Source of the DNA: DAOTYE01 sp034434915
Lineage (GTDB): Bacteria > Chloroflexota > Dehalococcoidia > Dehalococcoidales > RBG-16-60-22
Reading direction: 5' to 3'
Assembly (NCBI GenBank): GCA_034434915.1
Contig: DAOTYE010000080.1
Location: 1-15,707 of the forward strand
Length of the DNA: 15,707 nt
Under the pieces are notes generated by a model that ran no database searches, was not told where the DNA came from, and saw nothing but the letters and a program-made list of their open reading frames with translations. The position numbers were made by a program, and so were the translations under genes. Shown here one piece after another: positions 1 through 7,547 of this stretch. Position 1 is the first letter of the stretch. Every line of letters starts with the position of its first letter.

Positions 1-1
1 G

Positions 2-1147
2 GAGCACGGGGGGCGGGTGGTGGTTGCCGGGACGCTTGATGAGGTGATGGCAAGCGCCGAATCAATCACGGGGCAATACCTGAGCGGCAGGCGGCAGATT
101 CCTTTGCCCGCCAGACGCCGCGCCGGGAACGGAAAGGAGATCGTCATCCAGGGTGCGCGGCAGAATAACCTGAAGGATATTGACGTACACATTCCGCTGG
201 GCAAGTTTGTCTGCGTCACCGGGGTTTCCGGGAGCGGCAAAAGCTCACTCATTGATGAAATCCTCTATCACCGGCTGGCACGGATACTCTACGGGTCCCG
301 GGATAGAGCCGGCGAATGCGATGCGATTCTGGGCATTGAGCATATAGATAAGGTCATCAATATTGACCAATCGCCCATCGGCAGGACGCCGCGCAGTAAT
401 CCCGCCACCTATACCGGCACCTTCACCCCCATACGCGAACTCTTTGCCACCGTGCCTGAGGCGAGGATGAGGGGTTATGGACCGGGGCGGTTCTCTTTCA
501 ATGTCAAGGGCGGACGCTGTGAAGCCTGCCGCGGGGAAGGCTACATCCAGATTGAGATGCAGTTCCTGCCTGATGTGACCGTTCCCTGCGAGGTGTGCAA
601 GGGAGCCCGCTACAATCGCGAGGCGCTGGAAATCAGGTTCAAAGACAAAAACATTGCTGAAGTGCTGGACATGACGGTGGAGCAGGCGCTTGCCTTTTTT
701 GAGCATTTCCCCAAGGTGAAGAACAAGCTGTCAACTCTGCATGATGTGGGGCTGGGCTATATCCGGCTTGGTCAGCCCGCGCCGACTCTTTCTGGGGGTG
801 AAGCCCAGCGTGTCAAGCTGGCGACAGAGCTTTCAAAACGCTCTACCGGGCGCACGCTATACATCCTTGATGAGCCTACGACCGGTCTTTCTTTTGAAGA
901 TGTGGCGGCGCTCCTCCGGGTGTTACAACGCCTGGTCGACGCCGGCAACACGGTGGTGGTGATTGAGCATCACCTGGATGTCATCAAAAACGCGGACTAC
1001 GTCATTGACCTCGGTCCGGGCGCGGGCGATAAAGGAGGCTATATCGTCGCCACGGGCACACCGGAAGAAATCGCCCGTGTGGAGTCATCAGCTACTGGCA
1101 ATTACCTGCGCCGCGTACTGGCTAAGGAGGCAGTCCTCACCGGTTAG
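2..1147 (+). CDS. uvrA: UvrA, excinuclease ABC subunit A (C-terminal part)
   Basis: UvrA is the damage-sensing ATPase of bacterial nucleotide excision repair; as a dimer it loads UvrB on lesions. The gene enters from the left edge in frame with base 2, so the start lies outside; about 381 residues are visible, roughly the last 40 percent of a usual 940-960 aa protein. Numbering from the Met codon at base 17: Walker A GVSGSGKS at 69-76, the invariant DQSPIGRTPRSNPATYTG stretch at 117-134, a C4 zinc finger (C168, C171, C191, C194), ABC signature LSGGEAQR at 258-265, Walker B ILDEP with D285 and E286, and the switch His at 318. This is the second ABC module with its zinc module. Oddities: the D-loop reads TTGLS where TTGLH is usual, and the switch reads EHH where EHN is usual. 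All catalytic residues are present. The next gene starts 52 nt after the stop. Confidence 0.97.
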   Translation, partial: EHGGRVVVAGTLDEVMASAESITGQYLSGRRQIPLPARRRAGNGKEIVIQGARQNNLKDIDVHIPLGKFVCVTGVSGSGKSSLIDEILYHRLARILYGSRDRAGECDAILGIEHIDKVINIDQSPIGRTPRSNPATYTGTFTPIRELFATVPEARMRGYGPGRFSFNVKGGRCEACRGEGYIQIEMQFLPDVTVPCEVCKGARYNREALEIRFKDKNIAEVLDMTVEQALAFFEHFPKVKNKLSTLHDVGLGYIRLGQPAPTLSGGEAQRVKLATELSKRSTGRTLYILDEPTTGLSFEDVAALLRVLQRLVDAGNTVVVIEHHLDVIKNADYVIDLGPGAGDKGGYIVATGTPEEIARVESSATGNYLRRVLAKEAVLTG

Positions 1148-1156
1148 TGCTATACT
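1148..1156 (+). promoter_or_regulatory. Possible extended -10 promoter for the MFS operon
   Basis: TGCTATACT begins right after the uvrA stop codon: a TGN extension followed by TATACT, five of six bases of the TATAAT consensus. No good -35 lies 16-18 bp upstream, inside the uvrA 3' end. A start near 1163 would give a leader of about 37 nt before the TTG at 1200. Readthrough from uvrA is also possible because no terminator is seen between the genes. Confidence 0.4.
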
Positions 1157-1188
1157 TAAGGTATCAAGTCATTTTCTGCAATTTATCT

Positions 1189-1194
1189 GGAGGG
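1189..1194 (+). promoter_or_regulatory. Ribosome binding site fixing a TTG start
   Basis: GGAGGG lies 5 nt before the TTG at 1200. The open frame continues upstream into uvrA as far as 963, but that extension runs antiphase to uvrA coding and has no transporter similarity. This site and the conserved FFYGY start of the paralogues place translation initiation at 1200. Confidence 0.75.
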
Positions 1195-1199
1195 ATGGT

Positions 1200-2450
1200 T
1201 TGCCCGGGGCTAAAAGTAGGCGGCTCCCGTTTTTTTATGGCTATATCGTCTCAATAGCGGCTTTTCTATGCATGCTGGTGATGTGGGGAGCATACTACAG
1301 CTTCGGCATCTTTTTTACCCCGTTGCTGGAGGAGTTCGGCTGGACGAGAGCCATGACCTCCGGTGCATTTTCGCTTTCCTTCGTTCTAACAGGCGTCTTT
1401 AATGTTGTTGCCGGCAGGTTAACTGACCGCTTCGGTCCGCGCGTAGTGGTCACTATTTGCGGTATTTTCCTGGGGCTGGGCTATATCCTGGTGTCAGTGA
1501 CACAGGCTTTCTGGCAACTTTATTTGTTCTATGGGGTGGTGGTAGCGATGGGCATGGGTTCCGCGGTTACCCCGCTTCAGTCCACAGTCGCCCGGTGGTT
1601 CACCAAGAGACGAGGGATGATGACCGGGATGGTGGTGGCAGGAATCGGTGTGGGGATGCTTATTTCTCCCCCATTGGCTAACTGGCTGATTGAGGACTAC
1701 GGCTGGCGCACCTCCTATCGCATAGTTGGCATAACTTCTCTCATCGTCATGGTGCTGGCGGCACAGGTTCTCAGGCGTGACCCCCAGCAGATGGGTCTTT
1801 TGCCTTATGGCGGAAATGAGAGGCATTTATCAACCGGTCTCAGCGCTGGAGGGCTTAACCTCATGCAGGCGCTCAGGACGTGGCAATTCTGGGTCATCGT
1901 CTTATCACTGCTCGGTTTCACTATGGGCGAAGGCACCATCGTGGTGCATATTGTTACTCATGCGCGCGGGCTGGGCGTCTCTGCCGCCGCGGCGGCGCTC
2001 ATTATCACCATCATCGGTGCCGTCAGCATGTTTAGCCGGATAATCACCGGCACCGCCGCTGATAAAATCGGCAACAAGAGCTCCTGGGTCATCTGCCTGG
2101 GACTGGGAGGACTATCTCTTGGTTGGCTCCTTTTGGCGCGGGAGCTATGGCTGTTTTACCTTTTTGCCCTTGTCTTTGGATTTGCCTATGGCGGTCTTTC
2201 GGTCCTGCCCTCGCCGATGGTGGCGGAGCACTTCGGGCTGAAAGCACACGGGGTCGTCTTCGGGACGGTTATCATGTTTGGCGGCACCGGGGGCATGGCG
2301 CTGGGTCCGCTGATTGCTGGTTATCTCTTTGACCTGACACAGAGCTACAATCCGTCCTTTCTTATTTTTGCCATCACCAGTGCCATTGGGCTGGTCTTGA
2401 TGTTGTTCTTAAAACCGGTGAAAACAGGAGGCAATGAGCCTGGCACATGA
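1200..2450 (+). CDS. MFS transporter, OFA/monocarboxylate-porter type (copy 1)
   Basis: Predicted inner-membrane secondary transporter of 416 aa with about 12 hydrophobic helices, as usual for the Major Facilitator Superfamily. After a short basic N-terminus, FFYGY opens helix 1. MFS motif A is GRLTDRFGPR at 72-81, between helices 2 and 3. ARWFTKRRGMMTG and YGWRTSYRI mark helices 4-6, and the central loop carries RRDPQQMGLLPYG. This set of motifs is typical of the oxalate/formate antiporter and monocarboxylate porter families, which move small organic anions; the actual substrate cannot be read from the sequence. The start is TTG 1200, chosen from the GGAGGG ribosome site and alignment with the two paralogues downstream. 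Its stop TGA overlaps the next ATG. It is first of three tandem paralogues and looks closer to copy 3 than to copy 2. Confidence 0.9.
   Translation: MPGAKSRRLPFFYGYIVSIAAFLCMLVMWGAYYSFGIFFTPLLEEFGWTRAMTSGAFSLSFVLTGVFNVVAGRLTDRFGPRVVVTICGIFLGLGYILVSVTQAFWQLYLFYGVVVAMGMGSAVTPLQSTVARWFTKRRGMMTGMVVAGIGVGMLISPPLANWLIEDYGWRTSYRIVGITSLIVMVLAAQVLRRDPQQMGLLPYGGNERHLSTGLSAGGLNLMQALRTWQFWVIVLSLLGFTMGEGTIVVHIVTHARGLGVSAAAAALIITIIGAVSMFSRIITGTAADKIGNKSSWVICLGLGGLSLGWLLLARELWLFYLFALVFGFAYGGLSVLPSPMVAEHFGLKAHGVVFGTVIMFGGTGGMALGPLIAGYLFDLTQSYNPSFLIFAITSAIGLVLMLFLKPVKTGGNEPGT
2426..2431 (+). promoter_or_regulatory. AGGAGG Shine-Dalgarno with poor spacing
   Basis: A perfect AGGAGG lies 15 nt before the transporter start at 2447, further than normal, and only 2 nt before an out-of-frame ATG at 2434 that opens an 11-codon reading frame (MSLAHEPRQKT). 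No other start is possible in the transporter frame, because an in-frame TGA sits at 2435. Initiation at 2447 is therefore probably helped by translational coupling through the ATGA overlap. Confidence 0.5.
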
Positions 2451-3685
2451 GCCCCGGCAAAAAACCTAAATTTTTTTACGGCTATCTTATTGCGGCGACC
2501 GGCTTTGTCATCCAGGGGCTTGGCATCGGCATGTGGATATCGTACGGCGTCTTTTTCAAGCCGCTGGCAAACGAGTTTGGCTGGTCAAGGGCGCTCGTTT
2601 CCGGAGCGTCATCGTTAGCCATGTTTCTCACGGGTTTAATGGGTATTCTCGTCGGCAGGCTGAATGATAAAGTTGGTCCTCGCCGCATCATGACGGTGAC
2701 CGGCGTTCTGCTTGGTTCAGGTTACTATCTGATGTCACATGTGGGCGCCGTCTGGCAGATTTATCTCTTTTACGGCGTTATTATTGGCTTGGGGTTCAGC
2801 TCCATTGATGTGGTGGTACTGTCTACGGTTGCGCGCTGGTTTGTGAGGCGGAGGGGGTTTATGACCGGCATTGTCAAAGTGGGCACCGGCGCCGGGCAAC
2901 TGGCACTGCCTCTGCTTGCCAGCGTCTTCATTACGGCGTACGGCTGGCGCAATACCTATGTCATTATGGGCATAGCATTGCTGATACTTCTCGTTCTGCT
3001 GGCTCAGCTTCTGCGGCGCGACCCGGCTCAGATGGGACTCTCACCTGATGGAGATGAGCTCGGCGTTTCACAGGTGTCAGCGCTTGCAAATAGAGGGCTT
3101 TCTCTGCGCGAGGCAAGTGCCACCCGACAGCTATGGCTGCTTTGCCTGGCGAATTTTATCATCGTGTTCTGCGCGCTCACCGTGATGGTGCACATCGTGA
3201 ACCATGCTACTGATTTAGGCATCCCGCCAACAGAAGCCGCCGGAGTTCTGGCATCAATCGGGGGCGTCAGTATGGTGGGGCGGTTTATGACCGGCTTTGC
3301 CATTGACAGGATTGGTAGTGTTAGAACGACGTTCATTTGTTTTATTCTGCTGATAGTCAGCCTGCTGTGGCTGCAGGTGGCGAAAAACGCCTGGATGCTC
3401 TATCTTTTTGCTCTGGTTTACGGCATCGCGCACGGGGGTTTTTTCACCGTCATCTCGCCGATTGTGGCTGAACTGCTGGGTATACGTTCTCATGGCGTCC
3501 TTTTTGGCATTGTTGTTTTTAGCGGCACCATCGGTGGCTCATGCGGACCGCTCCTGGCAGGATATATCTTTGATATCACAGAAAGTTACCGGCTTGCGTT
3601 TATCATACTTATCGTTTTAGCTGTCTTTGGACTGGTGTTGACTCCGTTTCTAAAGCCAGTGAAAGAGCTGACTTGGCAGAAGTGA
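2447..3685 (+). CDS. MFS transporter, OFA/monocarboxylate-porter type (copy 2)
   Basis: 412-aa paralogue of the preceding gene, predicted to sit in the inner membrane with 12 helices and to exchange or import small organic anions (family-level inference; substrate unknown). It begins MSPGKKPKFFYGY, so the FFYGY motif comes earlier than in copy 1. Motif A is GRLNDKVGPR at 70-79, differing from the GRLTDR form of copies 1 and 3. ARWFVRRRGFMTG, YGWRNTYVI and RRDPAQMGLSPDG are in the usual places. The C-terminus ends in FLKPVKEL, a tail motif shared by all three copies. ATG 2447 overlaps the previous stop in ATGA, suggesting coupled translation; the next gene follows after 7 nt. It is the most divergent of the three by eye. 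Confidence 0.9.
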   Translation: MSPGKKPKFFYGYLIAATGFVIQGLGIGMWISYGVFFKPLANEFGWSRALVSGASSLAMFLTGLMGILVGRLNDKVGPRRIMTVTGVLLGSGYYLMSHVGAVWQIYLFYGVIIGLGFSSIDVVVLSTVARWFVRRRGFMTGIVKVGTGAGQLALPLLASVFITAYGWRNTYVIMGIALLILLVLLAQLLRRDPAQMGLSPDGDELGVSQVSALANRGLSLREASATRQLWLLCLANFIIVFCALTVMVHIVNHATDLGIPPTEAAGVLASIGGVSMVGRFMTGFAIDRIGSVRTTFICFILLIVSLLWLQVAKNAWMLYLFALVYGIAHGGFFTVISPIVAELLGIRSHGVLFGIVVFSGTIGGSCGPLLAGYIFDITESYRLAFIILIVLAVFGLVLTPFLKPVKELTWQK

Positions 3686-3692
3686 AATAATT

Positions 3693-4922
3693 TTGGAAAA
3701 ACGCGGGTTTTTCTATGGTTACGTTATCGTAGCCGCTTCGTTCCTGGTCATGGGGACGATGTGGGGCACGCTTTACACCTTTGGCGTATTTTTCAAGTAC
3801 CTGCTGGAGGAGTTTGGCTGGACGCGGGCGGGGACCTCTGGTGCCCTTGCGCTGGCGAGCGTGTTCATCGGATTGATGAGCACAGTCACCGGCAGGCTCA
3901 CTGACCGCTATGGTCCTAGGGTGGTCATTACCGTTTGCGGCGTCTTCCTTGGTGCCGGTTTTCTCCTTCTTTCCAGAGTGAGCACCCTGTGGCAGTGGTA
4001 TCTTTTTTACGGGGCGTTTATTGGGGTGGGAGTGAGCGGTACTTATGTTCCGGTGACTTCCACCATCGCCAGGTGGTTTGTGAAACGGCGGGGAATGATG
4101 ACCGGCGCCGCGATTGCCGGGCTTGGTGCGGGTACCCTGGCTATCCCGCCGGCAGTCACCTGGCTGATTCCCATCTTCGGCTGGCGGACCAGTTATATTA
4201 TTGTCGGTATAATTGCTCTGGTTTTGGTTACCTCAGTGGCACAGCTATTCAGACATAATCCGGTGCAGATGGGACTTAAACCTTATGGTGAACCTGCTTC
4301 AGATGCCATAGAATTCTCTTTGCCCACCGGCTTTACTTTCTGGGAGGCTATCCATACCAGCCAGTTCTGGGTGCTGTGCGCCACCTGGTTTCTTTACTGT
4401 TTAAGTATTGGGGCGGTGGTGGCGCACATTGTTCTGCATGGAATAGGGCTGGGGCTCTCCACCACAGGCGCGGCTTTGATTCTTTCGTTTATCGGAGCTT
4501 TCAGTACCGGCGGCAGAATTGTGCTGGGCGGCATCGGTGACAGGTTCGGATACCGGAAAACCATTATTGCTTGTTTTGTCCTGATGACCGGGTCTCTGTT
4601 CTGGTTGCTGGGGGCAAAAGACCAGTGGATGCTTTACGTTTTTGGCGCCGTGTTTGGGTTCAGCTATGGGGGGAACGCGGCGCTATTTTCACCCTTCGTC
4701 GCCGAGCAGTTTGGCTTGCGTTCCCACGGCGTCATTTTGGGGGTATTCATGCTCGCTTCCGGCTTCGGTGAAGCGGCCAGTCCCATCATCACCGGTTATA
4801 TCTTTGACATAACAAAGAGCTACTATCCGGCTTTCTTGACCTGGGCAGTCCTTACTTCCGTTACGGTATTGTTGATGCTGTTGCTGAAGCCCGTCAGAAA
4901 AAGGGAATCTAGCTCACCATAA
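3693..4922 (+). CDS. MFS transporter, OFA/monocarboxylate-porter type (copy 3)
   Basis: Third tandem paralogue, 409 aa, predicted 12-helix inner-membrane carrier of the same type; substrate unknown. TTG 3693 is chosen as start because it gives MEKRGFFYGY, matching the N-termini of copies 1 and 2; no strong ribosome site precedes it, so coupling to copy 2 (stop 7 nt earlier) is likely. Motif A is GRLTDRYGPR at 67-76; ARWFVKRRGMMTG, FGWRTSYII and HNPVQMGLKPYG follow. The last helix is followed by LLKPVRKRESSSP. Its final 14 nt overlap the 3' end of the convergent sbcC-like gene. It shares more motif wording with copy 1 than with copy 2, which hints that the duplications were not simply sequential. 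Confidence 0.9.
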   Translation: MEKRGFFYGYVIVAASFLVMGTMWGTLYTFGVFFKYLLEEFGWTRAGTSGALALASVFIGLMSTVTGRLTDRYGPRVVITVCGVFLGAGFLLLSRVSTLWQWYLFYGAFIGVGVSGTYVPVTSTIARWFVKRRGMMTGAAIAGLGAGTLAIPPAVTWLIPIFGWRTSYIIVGIIALVLVTSVAQLFRHNPVQMGLKPYGEPASDAIEFSLPTGFTFWEAIHTSQFWVLCATWFLYCLSIGAVVAHIVLHGIGLGLSTTGAALILSFIGAFSTGGRIVLGGIGDRFGYRKTIIACFVLMTGSLFWLLGAKDQWMLYVFGAVFGFSYGGNAALFSPFVAEQFGLRSHGVILGVFMLASGFGEAASPIITGYIFDITKSYYPAFLTWAVLTSVTVLLMLLLKPVRKRESSSP

Positions 4923-7476
4923 ACGTGGAACCGTCTGCTTTCTTCACCACGTCAATGCGGGTGGGGAAGGCATCCCGCAGTTCCTCAATATGGGTGATGA
5001 CGATTATTTTCTCAAAGTCGTCCTGGATTGAGGTGATGGCTTCTTTCAGCTTTTCAATGCCAGTGGCGTCCTGCGTGCCGAAACCTTCGTCAATGATAAG
5101 GGTAGGGAGTGGTGCGCCGGAGCGGCGGGCGAGGAGCCGGGATAATGCAATGCGGATGGCGAAGTTGATGCGGAAGGCTTCTCCGCCGCTGAACATCTCA
5201 TAGTTCCTTGTCCCCAGCTCATCGCTGATGTTGATGTCAAGGGTTTCAATGGCATCACCTTTCTTGGTGATGCGCTGGGTCTCAAAATTCACATGCATGC
5301 GATTGTCCGTCATGCGGCTGAGCAGGCGATTGGCTTCCGTCTCAATCTCAGGAAGCGCCATGTCAATGAGCAGAGCCTGGATGCCCTTTTTACCGAAAGC
5401 CTCAGCCAGTTCTTTATAAATGCCCTCTTCGTTCGCCGCTTGGGTTAAAAGCGTTTCTTTTTCCTGCTTCTTAGCCTCCAGGCTGGCACAGCGTTGGAGG
5501 TTGGCTCTGGCGTTCCAGAGAGCTTCCTGGGCTTGTTTCTGCCGTGATGCCAGTGCCTGCTGTTCTGCTTCAGCCGCGGCAATTTCCTGGAGTAACGGAG
5601 GTAATGCCACCAGTTCCTTTGCCAGCTCCTGTTTCTGGCGATTTTCATTTTCCAGGCTCTTGCTGAGCTCCTGCAGCAATGCCTCTGCCCTCTCCAGTGA
5701 TTCCTTTTCCTGGCTGATGAGAGCCTCCGCCTTTTCAAGCTCACGCCGGCGCTCCTCAAACGCTTGCAGGTCCGTAACCCGCTTCCTTAGCTGGTCGTGC
5801 TTTGCCGGGTCATAGTCAAGACGGGCAATGTCACTCATGACCTCTTTCAGTTTATTTTGTTCATTGACGGCATATTCTTTACCGGTCAACTGACGCTCAA
5901 TTGCTTTGAGCGTGGCTTCTTCATCGGCAATTTCCTGCTGTGCTTTCTCTGCCTCTTCTTTGCTCCTTTCAACTATCGCCAGCCCCTTTTCCACGGTTGA
6001 TTTTTTCTGAGCTAGCTCGGCTTCCAGTTGAGCCACTTCCTCCTGTAAGGTTTTAAGCGTTTTTCCCCTCTCTTCTATCTGTTCCCGCGTTGATTGCAGT
6101 AAGGCTTCTTTAGACTGCTGTTCTGCCACGTATTTATTTCTAACACGCCTGATGCCATCAGCGCCCAGGTCTGATTCGCACAGAGGACATTTAGCTTCCT
6201 TCTGCGTGGCGAGGAGGTGCAGTTTTTCATGAGTCTCTCTGATTTCCTGCTCCAGCCGGAGCGCGGTTACCTCAAGATTGGCGATTGCTACCTGTTCTTC
6301 TTGAACTGCCCGCTTCTTAAGGTTGACCGCCTGTTCCTGCTCGGCGAGCTTCTGCAGTACGGTCTGCAATTGGGCGGCTTTCGCCTTAAGGTCGCTGAGC
6401 TTATCTGCCTCCCCTCGCAGGTCAGTCAGCCTTTGCAGGGTGAGGGCTAAAGTGCGCTCAAGCTTGGCTTTCTCCTGTTCTATGCTCTGCGTAAGCGCAC
6501 TCTTCTGTTCGTTGAGGTGGTGGAGGGCAGAGAGCTTCTTATTGAAATCTTCGCAGAGCGCTCTGGCTTCAGCAAACCTGGCATAGCCGTCTTCAATTTC
6601 AACACGTTGCGTGATGAGCAGTTCATATGATTTTATCCGGACACGGTGCTGTTCCATCTGTGCTTTAAGGCGCTTCAGCTGGTTTTCCCGGTCCGCCATG
6701 ATTACTGAGAGTTGCTCCAGTTGCACCTGCTTCTTTTCCAGGGCATCCCGCTTTTGTTTGAGGTCGCTTATAGCGCTTTCTTTTTCTTTGATCTGTTTTT
6801 CTATCTCAGCCACCTCATCCTGTGCCCTGGCGAGCTCAGCCTCATAAGCGGGCTTATTGCCCAGCTCTAAAGCTATTTCCTTTAGAGAGATTTCCTGCCG
6901 GGCTTTTTCCGCTTCCCTCTGCCGGGCAAGCTCTCTCGCTTTTTCTTCAAGTGTGTCATAGTATTCCAGTCCGAGGATATTTGCCAGCACCTCTTTACGT
7001 TTGGAGGGTGACTGCTCTGTAAACTCATCGGCGTGACCCTGGCGCAGGTAAGCGCTGTTAATGAAGGTGTGGTAGTCCATATGGAGAGTGTTCGTGATTT
7101 TCTCCTGAGTCTGGCTCATTTTGTCGCCCGCAACAGAGCGGAAGCCGTCACCATGGGCGATTTGAAAATCAAGAGTTGATTGCCCCTGCCCGCCAGCGCG
7201 CCTGGGGCGGGAGCGTTTGCGGATGACGCGGTAAAGCTGTCCGCCTACCGTGAAGTCAAACTCCACCTCCATCTCCTGCTGAGTGGTGTGGATGAGGTCG
7301 TCATCACTGTTAGTGCGGGCTTCTCCCCACAATGCCCAGGTCATGGCGTCAATGAGGGCGGACTTCCCGCTCCCGTTGTCCCCGGAAAGACAGGCGGTAT
7401 GGATGCCCGCAAAGGAAAGCTCCGGCACCTCCCGGTAGCACATGAAATTCCGCATTTTCAATCTGACGGGAATCAT
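4909..7476 (-). CDS. sbcC: SbcC/Rad50-type SMC-family ATPase
   Basis: 855-aa ATPase of the SbcC/Rad50 group, which with the nuclease SbcD/Mre11 processes DNA ends, hairpins and double-strand breaks. Order of parts: MIPVRLKMRNFMCYRE start typical of the family; Walker A GDNGSGKS at 32-39; Q-loop region around LRQGHADEF at 144-152; a long charged coiled coil from about 172; zinc hook CPLC at 430-433; return coiled coil to about residue 690; signature FSGGEAFR at 762-769; Walker B TLIIDEGF at 792-799; then THIEEL as the switch. Both ATPase halves and the hook are intact. ATG 7476 is the first in-frame start and matches family N-termini; GGAA about 8 nt upstream is a weak ribosome site. No sbcD is next to it: it diverges from ffh and converges with an MFS gene. 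The name is by family; the archaeal-style length also fits Rad50. Confidence 0.93.
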   Translation of the reverse strand: MIPVRLKMRNFMCYREVPELSFAGIHTACLSGDNGSGKSALIDAMTWALWGEARTNSDDDLIHTTQQEMEVEFDFTVGGQLYRVIRKRSRPRRAGGQGQSTLDFQIAHGDGFRSVAGDKMSQTQEKITNTLHMDYHTFINSAYLRQGHADEFTEQSPSKRKEVLANILGLEYYDTLEEKARELARQREAEKARQEISLKEIALELGNKPAYEAELARAQDEVAEIEKQIKEKESAISDLKQKRDALEKKQVQLEQLSVIMADRENQLKRLKAQMEQHRVRIKSYELLITQRVEIEDGYARFAEARALCEDFNKKLSALHHLNEQKSALTQSIEQEKAKLERTLALTLQRLTDLRGEADKLSDLKAKAAQLQTVLQKLAEQEQAVNLKKRAVQEEQVAIANLEVTALRLEQEIRETHEKLHLLATQKEAKCPLCESDLGADGIRRVRNKYVAEQQSKEALLQSTREQIEERGKTLKTLQEEVAQLEAELAQKKSTVEKGLAIVERSKEEAEKAQQEIADEEATLKAIERQLTGKEYAVNEQNKLKEVMSDIARLDYDPAKHDQLRKRVTDLQAFEERRRELEKAEALISQEKESLERAEALLQELSKSLENENRQKQELAKELVALPPLLQEIAAAEAEQQALASRQKQAQEALWNARANLQRCASLEAKKQEKETLLTQAANEEGIYKELAEAFGKKGIQALLIDMALPEIETEANRLLSRMTDNRMHVNFETQRITKKGDAIETLDINISDELGTRNYEMFSGGEAFRINFAIRIALSRLLARRSGAPLPTLIIDEGFGTQDATGIEKLKEAITSIQDDFEKIIVITHIEELRDAFPTRIDVVKKADGSTFMVS

Positions 7477-7499
7477 CGGCTACGTTCCATCTGCCAGAC

Positions 7500-7508
7500 A
7501 TTGTAGCA
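7500..7508 (-). promoter_or_regulatory. Extended -10 promoter for sbcC
   Basis: On the minus strand TGC-TACAAT (7508 to 7500) is a TGN-extended -10 with five of six consensus bases. No clear -35 lies 16-18 bp upstream, as is common for extended -10 promoters. Transcription should start near 7493, giving a leader of about 17 nt before ATG 7476. Confidence 0.55.
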
Positions 7509-7512
7509 TAAT

Positions 7513-7541
7513 TTGACGCTACGGTTTATGCCCACTACAAT
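7513..7541 (+). promoter_or_regulatory. Primary-sigma promoter for ffh, probably giving a leaderless mRNA
   Basis: TTGACG (7513-7518) and TACAAT (7536-7541) are separated by exactly 17 bp, each matching five of six consensus bases. The start codon A is at 7548, 7 nt after the -10, which is where transcription normally begins. No Shine-Dalgarno-like sequence lies between. It is back to back with the sbcC promoter. Confidence 0.75.
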
Positions 7542-7547
7542 AAAACT

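Noticed and set aside
245..706. 153-aa minus-strand ORF inside uvrA
   Set aside because: Antisense to invariant UvrA motifs; no independent support.
963..1199. N-terminal extension of the first MFS reading frame
   Set aside because: It lies in an alternate frame of uvrA up to 1147, has no hydrophobic or transporter-like sequence, and the paralogues start at the position equivalent to TTG 1200.
5420..5815. 131-aa plus-strand ORF inside sbcC
   Set aside because: Antisense to a well-supported coiled-coil gene; Ser/Ala/Arg-rich low-complexity translation typical of a reverse-strand shadow.
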